Assembly: GCF_014649535.1 (NCBI RefSeq) | Contig: NZ_BMTF01000021.1 | Span: 1-64,000, forward strand | Source of the DNA: Streptomyces gelaticus | GTDB lineage: Bacteria; Actinomycetota; Actinomycetes; Streptomycetales; Streptomycetaceae | Direction of reading: 5' to 3' | DNA length: 64,000 nucleotides | In this document: piece after piece, positions 9,459-16,985 of the stretch | Layout of the letters: the number at the start of each line of letters is the position of its first letter | Numbering within the stretch: position 1 is the first letter of the stretch | Notes under the pieces: generated by a model | The model's database searches: none | The model's input: only the letters and a program-made list of their open reading frames with translations | Told to the model about the DNA's origin: nothing | Program-made: the position numbers and the translations under genes

Positions 9459-10054
9459 CAGCGGCCGGTCGCTGCGATCGCGGCCGTGGCCTCGGAGAGC
9501 GACTGGGCGAAGGCGAGGGTCTGGCGCACGGTGTCCGGGCCGTCGCCGGCCTCGCTGACCCGCAGGCTCAGGTCGTCGGCGGTGGAGTTGCCGGTGTAGC
9601 CGTGGTCGGCCTCGCAGTTGGGGTCGCCGCAGGCGGCCGGCTCCAGGTCGATCCGGGAGACCGCGCCCCAGCCGATGGTGAGGACGACCTCGCGGGGCAG
9701 CGTGCCCGGCACGTACTTCTCGGGGTTGGCCACGACCCGGCTGACCACGACCGAGGAGATCCGGTCGAGCTTGACCGACTCCGTGGAGGTGGTGGCGTAC
9801 GGGGACGGGGAGCTGGTGTCGGCGTTCTGCTCGTCGGTGTGGCTGACGATGAAACGGTTGTCCGTCAGGACCAGGACCGTGACATGGCGGCGCACCTCGT
9901 TGGAGTCGAACGTGGTCTCCTGGTGCACCAGGTACGAAGCGACCGGCTCACCGCCCACGGCGGCCTCCACCGCCTCGGCCACGAGGGCCGGGTAGTAGCC
10001 ACTGCGCTCGATCGCCGCGCGCAGCCCCTGGGTCGTCGTACCGGTCTTTGCCAT
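9458..10054 (-). CDS. DUF5998 family protein
   Basis: About 198 residues, starting MAKTGTTTQGLRAAIERSGYYP. An ATG nine bases further upstream (10063) is the alternative start, but the GTAGG-type ribosome site suits 10054 better. It is a soluble mixed alpha/beta protein with the pattern CGDPNCEADHGYTG near residue 160 (two Cys and a His, possibly metal-binding). I recognise it as a conserved actinobacterial family of unknown function that keeps company with the phosphodiesterase. The one-base overlap with that gene suggests a shared operon. A much longer open frame upstream is read-through of GC-rich sequence opposite the next gene and is not coding. Confidence 0.85.
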   Translation of the reverse strand: MAKTGTTTQGLRAAIERSGYYPALVAEAVEAAVGGEPVASYLVHQETTFDSNEVRRHVTVLVLTDNRFIVSHTDEQNADTSSPSPYATTSTESVKLDRISSVVVSRVVANPEKYVPGTLPREVVLTIGWGAVSRIDLEPAACGDPNCEADHGYTGNSTADDLSLRVSEAGDGPDTVRQTLAFAQSLSEATAAIAATGR

Positions 10055-10140
10055 GAGCACCATCCTACGGGGGCCGGATGACTGCCGGGGACGTCGTGCG
10101 GCAGGGCGGACCGGGCCGCTCGGACGTGACACCGCCCGGG

Positions 10141-13014
10141 TCAGTAGTTGGGCAGGCGGCGGGGGCCGAGGTCGGTGCGGGGCGGGGGCGGCGAGAGGCG
10201 GACGCTCGCGCCGAGCACGGTCAGCCCCTGGGTGGCGACCACGACGGGTTCCAGAGCGATGGAGACCACCTCGGGGTGGTCGTCGACCAGCCGGGAGACC
10301 CGCAGCAGCAGCTCTTCGAGGGACGCGGTGTCCACGGGCGCCGCACCGCGCCAGCCGAACAGCACCGGGGCCGCCCGGATGGACCGGATCAGCTCCGCGG
10401 CGTCGCGGTCGGTGGCCGGGACGAGGCGGTGGGCGGTGTCGCCGAGGAGCTCGGAGGGCGCGCCCGCGAGCCCGAAGGACAGGACGGCGCCCGCCGCCGG
10501 GTCGATCGTGGCCCGTACGACGGTGTCGACGCCGCGCGGTGCCATGGCCTGGACGACGGGCCGGAGCTCGGCGGGCTTGCCGAGCAGGTCGGTCAGTTCG
10601 CCGTACGCCCGGCGCAGCGCGGTCTCGTTGGCGAGGTCCAGCCGGACACCGCCGAGGTCGGCCCGGTGGCGCAGGTGCGGCGCGGTGGTCTTCAGCGCCA
10701 CGGGATAGCCGAGCCGGGCCGCGGCGGCGACGGCGGTGTCCGGGTCGGGTGCCGGGAGCGTCGGCCGTACGGTGATGCCGTAGCGGCCCAGGAGTTCGCG
10801 TGCCTCTTCGTGGGCGAGCGGCCGGCCCCGCGGGTCGGGTTCGGGGCCGAGGAGGGTGTCGATGAGCTCGGCGGCACCCGATGCGTCGATGGTGTCGTCG
10901 AGGAACTCGGGCACCTTGCCGGGCACGGCGCCCTGACGTCGCCACTGGGCGTACCGCACCGCTTCGGCCAGGGCGCGCACCGCCCGTTCGGCGGCGGGGT
11001 AGGCGGGGATCCGGCCGGTGCGGGTGCCGGGGGCGCCGTCGCGCGCGGGGGGAGCCGCGGGCGCCGGGACGGGGCCGGCCGGGACGGCGGGGGCGACGGG
11101 CTCGGCCGGGGTCGGCTGCGCCGGGGGGCGCGGCTGGGTGACCGTGCTGGTGGCCGCGGCCAGGGCCTCCGCCAGCCCGCCGATCTCGACATGGACGACG
11201 GCGACCGGCTTGGCCGGGCCTGCGGCGGCGGCCGTGTGCAGCGCGGCAGCGAGCACCTCTCCGTCGCCCGCCTCCGCCTCGCCGTCCTCGCCGACCCACG
11301 GGATGGCCGTCACGACCACCGAGTCGCAGCCGTCGTCGGCGAGGGCCTCGGCCAGGGCGTTCCTGAAGTCCTGCGGGGTGGCGGCGGTGGTGAGGTCCAG
11401 GGGCGGGCGCGGGCGCAGCCCCTCGGCGAGGCAGGCGTCGTACGTGAGGAGGCCGAGCGATTCGGAGTTGCCGAGGATCGCGACCCGGGGGCCGGCCGGC
11501 AGCGGCTGGTCGGCGAGCAGGAGGCCCGCGTCGACCATCTCCGTCACGGTGTCGACGCGGATCACGCCCGCCTGCCGCATGAGCGCCGAGACCGTCGCGT
11601 CCGGGATCCGGCTGATCGGTACCGCGTGGCCGGGCGGGGTGGAGCCGCTGTGCCGGGCGCCCTTCACCACGACGACCGGCTTGACCGCCGCGGTGCGCCG
11701 CGCGAGGCGGGTGAACTTGCGGGGGTTGCCGAGTGATTCGAGGTACAGCAGGGCGACGTCGGTGTCGGGGTCCTCGTACCAGTACTGGAGGAAGTCGTTG
11801 CCCGAGATGTCGGCACGGTTGCCCGCGGAGATGAAGGTGGAAAGACCCGCGCCGCGCCGGTAGAGCCCGGAGAGCAGCGCGATGCCGATCGCCCCGGACT
11901 GGGTGAACAGGCCGATGCGCCCGGGAGCGGGCGGCTCGGGGGCGAGCGAGGCGTTCAGCCGAACCGTTTCCGCGTTGTTGATCAGGCCGAAGGCGTTCGG
12001 GCCGATGATCCGCATTCCGTACGAGCGGGCCTGGCGGACCAGTTCACGCTGCCGCTCCCGGCCCTCGGCGCCCCATTCGGCGTATCCGGCGGAGAGGACG
12101 ACCAGGCCCTGGACGCCGTGTTCGCCGCAGTCCGCGACGGCTTCCGGAACCCGGTCGGCGGGGACGGCGACGACCGCGAGATCGACCGGTTCGCCGATCT
12201 CGCCGATCGAGCGGTGGGCGGGGACGCCGTCGACCGTGGCCCGGTCGGCGGCGAAGGCGCGGTTCACGGCGTACGTACGGCCGGTGAAGCCGGCGCCGAG
12301 GAGGTTGCGCAGGACCGTGCGGCCGACGCCGCCGGGGGTCCGGCCGACACCGATGACGGCGACGGAGCCGGGGGCCAGCAGGCGTTGCACGGACCGCGCC
12401 TCCGCCCGCTGCTCCCGGCCGCGCTGGACGGCGAGGGACTCGGCGGTCGGTTCGAGGTCCAGGGTGAGGTGGACGGAGCCGTCCTCGAAGCTGCGCTGCT
12501 GGGTGTACCCGGCGTCCCGGAACACCTTGATCATCTTGGTGTTGGCGGGCAGCACCTCGGCGGCGAAGCGGCGGATCCCGCGCTCACGGGCGACGGCCGC
12601 GATGTGTTCGAGGAGCGCCGAGGCCACGCCGCGGCCCTGGTGCGCGTCCTGGACGAGGAAGGCGACCTCGGCCTCGTCGGCGGGTGCGGAGGCGGGCCTG
12701 CCGCGCTCGTCGATGCGGTCGTAGCGGACGGTCGCGATGAACTCGCCGCCGACCGTGACGGCGAGTCCCACCCGGTCGACGTAGTCGTGGTGGGTGAAGC
12801 GGTGCACGTCCCGGTCGGACAGCCTGGGGTACGGAGCGAAGAACCGGTAGTACTTCGATTCGTCGGAGACCTGCTCGTAGAAGCTGACCAGCCGTTCGGC
12901 GTCGTCCGTGGTGATGGGCCTGATCCGCGCGGTACCTCCGTCGCGGAGGACCACGTCCGCTTCCCAGTGGTCGGGATAGGCGTGATGCGGACTCTGCTCC
13001 GGGGCGGGCTGCAT
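10141..13014 (-). CDS. GNAT acetyltransferase fused to an ADP-forming acyl-CoA ligase (PatA/Pat-type)
   Basis: 957 residues from ATG 13014. The N-terminal GNAT domain (about 25-190) has the acetyl-CoA loop QDAHQGRGVASALLEH. It is followed by a CoA-binding Rossmann domain (VAVIGVGRTPGGVGRTVLRNLL near 220), a succinyl-CoA-ligase-like flavodoxin domain with the IIGPNAFGLIN active-site region, and a C-terminal ATP-grasp domain (from about 740). Proteins of this layout acetylate lysines of acyl-CoA synthetases such as Acs; in streptomycetes the GNAT part sits at the N-terminus, the reverse of enterobacterial Pat. An Ala/Pro-rich linker separates the ligase subdomains (near 635-680). The position close to ptsH suggests a link to carbon state, but that is inference. 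Whether the ligase half is active cannot be told from sequence. Confidence 0.9.
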   Translation of the reverse strand: MQPAPEQSPHHAYPDHWEADVVLRDGGTARIRPITTDDAERLVSFYEQVSDESKYYRFFAPYPRLSDRDVHRFTHHDYVDRVGLAVTVGGEFIATVRYDRIDERGRPASAPADEAEVAFLVQDAHQGRGVASALLEHIAAVARERGIRRFAAEVLPANTKMIKVFRDAGYTQQRSFEDGSVHLTLDLEPTAESLAVQRGREQRAEARSVQRLLAPGSVAVIGVGRTPGGVGRTVLRNLLGAGFTGRTYAVNRAFAADRATVDGVPAHRSIGEIGEPVDLAVVAVPADRVPEAVADCGEHGVQGLVVLSAGYAEWGAEGRERQRELVRQARSYGMRIIGPNAFGLINNAETVRLNASLAPEPPAPGRIGLFTQSGAIGIALLSGLYRRGAGLSTFISAGNRADISGNDFLQYWYEDPDTDVALLYLESLGNPRKFTRLARRTAAVKPVVVVKGARHSGSTPPGHAVPISRIPDATVSALMRQAGVIRVDTVTEMVDAGLLLADQPLPAGPRVAILGNSESLGLLTYDACLAEGLRPRPPLDLTTAATPQDFRNALAEALADDGCDSVVVTAIPWVGEDGEAEAGDGEVLAAALHTAAAAGPAKPVAVVHVEIGGLAEALAAATSTVTQPRPPAQPTPAEPVAPAVPAGPVPAPAAPPARDGAPGTRTGRIPAYPAAERAVRALAEAVRYAQWRRQGAVPGKVPEFLDDTIDASGAAELIDTLLGPEPDPRGRPLAHEEARELLGRYGITVRPTLPAPDPDTAVAAAARLGYPVALKTTAPHLRHRADLGGVRLDLANETALRRAYGELTDLLGKPAELRPVVQAMAPRGVDTVVRATIDPAAGAVLSFGLAGAPSELLGDTAHRLVPATDRDAAELIRSIRAAPVLFGWRGAAPVDTASLEELLLRVSRLVDDHPEVVSIALEPVVVATQGLTVLGASVRLSPPPPRTDLGPRRLPNY

Positions 13015-13148
13015 GGGCAAAGACTACGACTCGGCCTGCGGTCGCGTACGTCTCGGGCCCGGGGCAGTCTGAGAGGGCCGATCGGCGGCACCCCCGGGCA
13101 TCGCGGGCGCTCCCGGGGTCGGCCGGAGCGCTGCGCGCCGCGTGAGAG

Positions 13149-13164
13149 ACTGGTCTAGACAACT
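13149..13164 (+). promoter_or_regulatory. DasR operator (dre site) in front of ptsH
   Basis: ACTGGTCTAGACAACT matches the published dre consensus ACTGGTCTAGACCAGT at 14 of 16 positions, with a perfect TGGTCTAGAC core. It sits 23 bases upstream of the HPr start. DasR, a GntR regulator responding to glucosamine-6-phosphate, is known to repress pts genes in Streptomyces, so this placement fits repression of ptsH when N-acetylglucosamine is absent. Confidence 0.85.
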
Positions 13165-13187
13165 TTGGATTCATGAGAGGCAGAACC

Positions 13188-13469
13188 ATGGCTGAGCGCC
13201 GCGTCAACATCGGTTGGGCCGAGGGCCTGCACGCCCGCCCCGCTTCCATCTTCGTCCGTGCCGCCACGGCTTCCGGCATCCCGATGACGATCTCCAAGGC
13301 CGACGGCAACCCGGTGAACGCCGCCTCCATACTCGCGGTCCTCGGTCTCGGCGCACAGGGCGGCGAGGAGATCGTGCTCGCCTCCGAGGCCGACGACTCC
13401 GAAGCCGCCCTGGACCGTCTGGCCAAACTGGTCGCCGAGGGGCTCGAGGAGCTTCCGGAGACCGTCTGA
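13188..13469 (+). CDS. ptsH: HPr phosphocarrier protein of the PTS
   Basis: 93 residues. His15 in GLHARPAS is the site phosphorylated by enzyme I, and HPr passes the phosphate to EIIA domains in the cytosol. ATG 13188 is preferred over ATG 13173 because GAGAGG lies seven bases before it and because it places the active His at residue 15. The Ser-46 region reads NPVNAASIL, so a Ser follows the conserved Asn-Ala-Ala, but the gene lacks the usual Gram-positive HPr-kinase context. It is monocistronic: the dre operator stands before it and a strong terminator follows. Confidence 0.96.
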   Translation: MAERRVNIGWAEGLHARPASIFVRAATASGIPMTISKADGNPVNAASILAVLGLGAQGGEEIVLASEADDSEAALDRLAKLVAEGLEELPETV

Positions 13470-13482
13470 AACATCTTTCCCG

Positions 13483-13521
13483 AAAGAGCCGCGGAACCCT
13501 GAACCGGATCCGCGGCTCTTT
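13483..13521 (+). terminator. Terminator after ptsH
   Basis: Perfect 13-base stem aaagagccgcgga / tccgcggctcttt with a 13-base loop, starting 14 bases after the ptsH stop. Confidence 0.9.
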
Positions 13522-13906
13522 CTCGTCCCGGAATTGGGGCGTCCGGGGAGAACCCGAAATTTCCGGCGCCCGAACGAGCGGAATCTCTGCATTCCTGCCC
13601 GAGGCGGACCTGAATGGTCCCCGCGAATCACACATCTCGTTTTACGGCGTCATCGTTGATTCCGTACACCTGCACTGATTACGGGATGTGGTTCTGGCCC
13701 AACTTCTGCGGTGCCACCCCGCCTGCACTCGTGCTCGTTCCGGCCCGCTGACCTGCAGTTTCCGCACGCTTACCGAGCCGACGCAGCGATCGGCAGGCCG
13801 TCATCGCGGAAGTTTCACCAGAACCCGGGAAGGGGCAGCAGATGTTCACCACGAGGCTGCGGCGTTCGAATCGTTCACGAACTACGGCAGCATCGGTTGC
13901 CAGCGC
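13522..13906. other. 385-base gap without a convincing gene
   Basis: Less GC-rich than its surroundings at 13620-13700. The open frames here are short, have no ribosome site and match no family I know. This gap is the left edge of the segment that separates ptsH from the M23 peptidase gene and may be a junction of a past insertion. Confidence 0.5.
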
Positions 13907-14758
13907 TCAGCGACGGTACGCGGCTGTCGCGATCTCGATGAATGATCGGACCAGAGGGTTGGTGTCACCTTCGTTCCACACCGCTACCACTCGGCTCGGC
14001 GTCATGCCGGTCAGCGGCACCACGGCCAAATCCGCGGGCAGGTCGTGTCCGAGCGGGGACAGGCCGACCGTGCCGTTCCACAGCACGGCCTGCAGGCATT
14101 CCTGGACTGCGCGCACCACGGGGCCCTCGCGCGGCCTGCCACCGTTCCAGTACGACTGCCAGATGGGGTCGGTGCCCCGAGGGAACTGGAACCAGCGGCG
14201 GTCGCTCAGCTCGGCCAGCCGCAGCCGGTCGCAGCGGGCCAGCGGATCGTCGGCGCGCAGGACCACACCGACCGGATCGGTTCGCAGCGCACGCACCGTC
14301 AGGGTGGTCTCGTCGAACGGCGCCCGGGTGAGGGCGACGTCGACCAGTCCGGCGCGCAGCCCGCACGTCGGGTCGGTCAGATCGGTGTCGCGGATGCGGA
14401 TGTCGATGCCGGGGTGGCGTCGTCGGTAGGCTGCGGCCAGCCTGGATACCCCGGGGTCGGTGCCGTCGCCCAGGATGCCGACGGTGAGGGTCGCGACGCC
14501 GGCCGCCGCGCTCACGCGTACGCGGACGCGGTCGGCATGGTCGAGTAGGGCCCGCGCCTCGTCGAGCAGCACCGTGCCCACCGGAGTGAGCGTGACGCCG
14601 GTGGGCGAGCGGGCGAAGAGCAGGGCCCCGATGTCGGCCTCCAACTGCTTGATCGCCCGGCTCAGCGGCGGCTGACTCATGTGGAGTCGGGTGGCGGCCC
14701 GGCCGAAGTGGAGTTCTTCGGCGACCGCCACGAAGTAGCGCAAGGTCCGTAGTTCCAC
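13907..14758 (-). CDS. LysR-family transcriptional regulator
   Basis: 283 residues from GTG 14758 (VELRTLRYFVAVAEELHFGRAA). Longer starts would put non-family sequence before the winged helix. The N-terminal HTH (residues 1-60, RAATRLHMSQPPLSRAIKQLE) is textbook LysR, and the remainder is a LysR substrate-binding fold (TVGILGDGTDPGVSRLAAAYR, IDIRIRDTDLTDP). It is divergent from the cupin gene with 81 bases between them, the usual layout for a LysR regulator and its target. The effector is unknown. The pair is not part of the core synteny around it. Confidence 0.93.
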   Translation of the reverse strand: MELRTLRYFVAVAEELHFGRAATRLHMSQPPLSRAIKQLEADIGALLFARSPTGVTLTPVGTVLLDEARALLDHADRVRVRVSAAAGVATLTVGILGDGTDPGVSRLAAAYRRRHPGIDIRIRDTDLTDPTCGLRAGLVDVALTRAPFDETTLTVRALRTDPVGVVLRADDPLARCDRLRLAELSDRRWFQFPRGTDPIWQSYWNGGRPREGPVVRAVQECLQAVLWNGTVGLSPLGHDLPADLAVVPLTGMTPSRVVAVWNEGDTNPLVRSFIEIATAAYRR

Positions 14759-14765
14759 GCTGCAA

Positions 14766-14784
14766 CGATACTCACGAGGTATCG
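14766..14784. promoter_or_regulatory. LysR-type operator between the divergent regulator and cupin genes
   Basis: Perfect dyad CGATAC-N7-GTATCG containing the T-N11-A pattern of LysR boxes, eight bases upstream of the regulator's start. Likely the autoregulatory and activating site for the divergent cupin gene. Confidence 0.65.
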
Positions 14785-14839
14785 CTGCTGCGGGATGGGT
14801 CTTGGACACTGGCAGGACCCCGGCGGTGCACTGGTGAGC

Positions 14840-15334
14840 ATGACCGAAGAAGCGAAAAACAGCGAGCCGCAAGCCGACCCCGCGGTATCAGTGGTGAGTC
14901 CCGGCGACGGCGAGACGATCGTTCTGGGCACCACGCGCATGCGCGTCCTGGAGGACGGCAGCCACACCGGGCACCGCCTCGCGATCGCCGAGTCCATCCT
15001 CGCCCCGCACACCCAGGGACCGCCGCAGCACCACCACGCCCAACACGACAAGAGCTTCTACGTCCTCTCCGGCACCGTTCGGTTCACCGTCGGGGACAAG
15101 GACCACGACGCCACCACGGGCACGCTCGTGATGGTTCCGCCAGGCACCCCGCACACCTTCGCCAACCTGACCGACCAGCCCGCCGTCATGCTCAGCACAT
15201 TCACCCCCGACCTGTACGTGCAGTACTTCCGAGACCTCCAGGAAGTACTCGCCGACGGTCGGCGGCTGACGCCCCAGGCCAACACTGACGCGATGAGCCG
15301 CTACGCAACCGAGCCCTCCGCCGACCTCGCCTGA
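14840..15334 (+). CDS. Cupin domain protein
   Basis: 164 residues from ATG 14840 (MTEEAKNSEPQ). GTG 14834 is an in-frame alternative and neither has a strong ribosome site. A single RmlC-type cupin barrel spans about residues 35-130. The metal-binding pattern reads QHHHAQHDKSFYVLSG in motif 1 and PPGTPHTFAN in motif 2, so the 3-His/1-Glu set lacks the usual Glu (Asp or Lys stands at that place). Such small cupins are oxygenases, isomerases or binding proteins; the substrate is unknown. Divergent from and probably controlled by the LysR gene. Confidence 0.85.
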   Translation: MTEEAKNSEPQADPAVSVVSPGDGETIVLGTTRMRVLEDGSHTGHRLAIAESILAPHTQGPPQHHHAQHDKSFYVLSGTVRFTVGDKDHDATTGTLVMVPPGTPHTFANLTDQPAVMLSTFTPDLYVQYFRDLQEVLADGRRLTPQANTDAMSRYATEPSADLA

Positions 15335-15494
15335 AGCCGATGGGACGGAACGGCCCAGCCACCCTTCTTGTGACCGGTGCGGCCGTGGCGCTGCCGCCGT
15401 TCCCGTCCGCCTCCTCGGACGACGAACCGGGCCTTCTCCAGGGCTTCCTTGGCAATCGACGGGGCCCCGGCGAACCGGTGGCCCATGAACGGGA

Positions 15495-15697
15495 ACGATG
15501 AACATCAACGGACTCCTGCGCCAGTACTTCCCCAAGGCGCCGACCTGAGCCTCCACAGTCCAGAAGACCTCTAACACGTCGCCCAGGAACTCAACGGCCG
15601 CCCACGCAAGACGCTCGGCCGGGCTACCCCGGCCGAGCGTCAACGTGATCTACTCACCACCTGAAACCAGGCGGTGTTGCAACGACCACTGGAACCC
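15495..15697 (+). mobile_element. IS30-family transposase C-terminal remnant
   Basis: The translated pieces NGLLRQYFPK, ADLSLHSPEDL and QELNGRPRKTLG..TPAERQRDLLTT are the C-terminal signature of IS30-type transposases. A lost G near 15535 breaks the frame (KG-ADLS), and a TAA interrupts it after EDL. The stretch tgttgcaacgacc at 15675-15687 matches the kind of right end seen in streptomycete IS30 elements. The DDE core and the left end are missing, so the element is dead. It marks a past insertion between ptsH and the M23 peptidase gene. Confidence 0.85.
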
Positions 15698-15743
15698 AAG
15701 CCGGTGCCGGGGCCTTCGGCGGTGCGCTGCGACGGGGCGTCGG

Positions 15744-16553
15744 TCAGACGTTGACACCGTGGGCGCGCAGGTAGGCGACCGGGTCCATGTCGGAGCCGTA
15801 CGACGGCGTCGTGCGGGCCTCGAAGTGGAGGTGCGGCCCGGTGGAGTTGCCGGTCGAGCCGGAGAGACCGATCTGCTGGCCCGCACCGACGCTCTGGCCG
15901 ACAAAGACGCCGATCGAGGAGAGGTGGCCGTACTGCGTGTACGTGCCGTCCGTCATCCGGAGCACGATGTTGTTGCCGTACGCGCCGCCCCAGCCGGCCT
16001 CGACGACCGTACCGGCGCCGACGGCGACGACGGAGCTGCCGGACGCGGCGTGGAAGTCGATGCCGGAGTGTCTGCCGGAGGACCAGAGCGAGCCGCTGGA
16101 CTTGTATCCGGTGGAGACGTACGAACCGGCGACCGGGAGCCGGAAGGAGCCCAGCCGGGTCCGCTCGGCGGACCGAGCGGCGCGCGCCTTCTCGGCGCGG
16201 GCCTCGGCAGCCCGCTTCGCGTCCGCCTCCGCCTTGGCCTTTGCCTTTGCCTTCTTCTCGGCCTCGGCCTTCCGCCGGGCCTCCGCCTTCGCCTTCGCCG
16301 CCGCGTCGGCCTGGTGCTGCTGCGCGTCGGCCTGGGCGTCGATCCGGTCGGCGAGGGTCTCGTCGATGGCGATGACCTGGCCGAGGCCGGTGTCGCTCAC
16401 GGAGGGGGTCCCGGAGTCCGCGGCGAGGGCGGGAGCGGCCAGGCCGCCGATGACGCCGGTGGTGGCCAGAGCCGCGACGCCGACGGCCTTCGCGCTCCCG
16501 CGCTTCAGTCGGCTCGGGGCACGGTGCTTCCCGGTGGCACGGGTGAACGCCAT
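15744..16553 (-). CDS. Secreted M23 (LytM-type) cell-wall endopeptidase
   Basis: 269 residues. The signal peptide has a basic start and hydrophobic core ending APALAAD near residue 45. A charged Ala/Lys/Glu-rich coiled coil (about 65-130) carries the enzyme away from the membrane or holds a partner. The C-terminal M23 domain (145-265) has the zinc ligands of GRHSGIDFH and GPHLHFE. The expected reaction is cleavage of peptidoglycan cross-bridges outside the cell. The long leader holds a c-di-AMP riboswitch, which fits known control of streptomycete wall hydrolases by this nucleotide. The ribosome site AGGAAAGGA lies about 11 bases before ATG. Confidence 0.94.
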   Translation of the reverse strand: MAFTRATGKHRAPSRLKRGSAKAVGVAALATTGVIGGLAAPALAADSGTPSVSDTGLGQVIAIDETLADRIDAQADAQQHQADAAAKAKAEARRKAEAEKKAKAKAKAEADAKRAAEARAEKARAARSAERTRLGSFRLPVAGSYVSTGYKSSGSLWSSGRHSGIDFHAASGSSVVAVGAGTVVEAGWGGAYGNNIVLRMTDGTYTQYGHLSSIGVFVGQSVGAGQQIGLSGSTGNSTGPHLHFEARTTPSYGSDMDPVAYLRAHGVNV

Positions 16554-16580
16554 GAAGTGGCTGGTCCTTTCCTTCCTTCT

Positions 16581-16730
16581 CGCCTACCGGGTTAGCTGAC
16601 GGGTTCGGAGCAGGAAGGTCTCCTACGGACACCCCGGCCCCATCGAGGCTCAGGCATCCGATTCACCCCAGGGACTGCGTGGGTCCCCGGCTCCCCGGGC
16701 TCGCGCCGGACGGGGACTCGGCGATGACTG
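16581..16730 (-). promoter_or_regulatory. c-di-AMP (ydaO/yuaA) riboswitch
   Basis: Read on the minus strand, the leader contains the hallmark segments of this aptamer in order: GCCGAGTCC, GGGGAGCCGGGGA, CTGGGGTGAATC, ACCTTCCTGCTCCGAACCCG, then TCAGCTAACCCGGTAGGCG. It ends about 28 bases before the M23 peptidase ATG. In Streptomyces this class turns off resuscitation and wall-lytic genes when c-di-AMP is high. I see no obvious intrinsic terminator between aptamer and start, so control may be by other means. Confidence 0.92.
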
Positions 16731-16805
16731 TCCGGTACGTCGCGGATGCGGCATACGAGTGACGGACAGCCGAGCCGACGCTAAGCGGGGCCACTTTCAT
16801 TCACC

Positions 16806-16822
16806 AAACGGACAGGCCGTTT
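16806..16822. promoter_or_regulatory. Dyad upstream of the riboswitch
   Basis: AAACGG-N5-CCGTTT perfect inverted repeat in the AT-richer promoter region of the M23 peptidase gene, about 75 bases before the aptamer. It could be a repressor site or part of a promoter; the binding protein is unknown. Confidence 0.4.
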
Positions 16823-16941
16823 TGTAGCGCATCCCACAGGGCAGACGGGCAACCTCTCCACCAGAACGGACAAAAGGGAAGACCCCTGCGAGATCCCGCT
16901 CACAGAGGCCTTCTCTTTGTGCTGATGTGTTGCGATATACG

Positions 16942-16985
16942 CGATCGGCACCGTTCGGCCTGCGCCGGCCGGACGGTGCCGATCG
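16942..16985 (-). terminator. Terminator after the M16 peptidase pair
   Basis: Long stem with arms at 16942-16960 and 16967-16985 (cgatcggcaccgt / acggtgccgatcg at the base), starting immediately after the stop of the M16 gene. Confidence 0.85.

Noticed and set aside
10055..11299. Long N-terminal extension of the DUF5998 frame
   Set aside because: The extra 415 codons are Arg/Pro/Gly junk opposite the acyl-CoA ligase gene frame; family similarity starts at 10054.
10078..11736. 552-codon plus-strand frame
   Set aside because: Antisense to the GNAT/acyl-CoA ligase gene; no ribosome site or domain.
13855..13885. TTCGAATC resembling a tRNA T-loop
   Set aside because: No flanking stems or acceptor arm can be folded around it.
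15301..15486. 61-codon minus-strand frame (MGHRFAGAPSIAKEALEKAR)
   Set aside because: No ribosome site and no known family; lies between the cupin gene and the IS30 relic, so more likely debris. Kept open.
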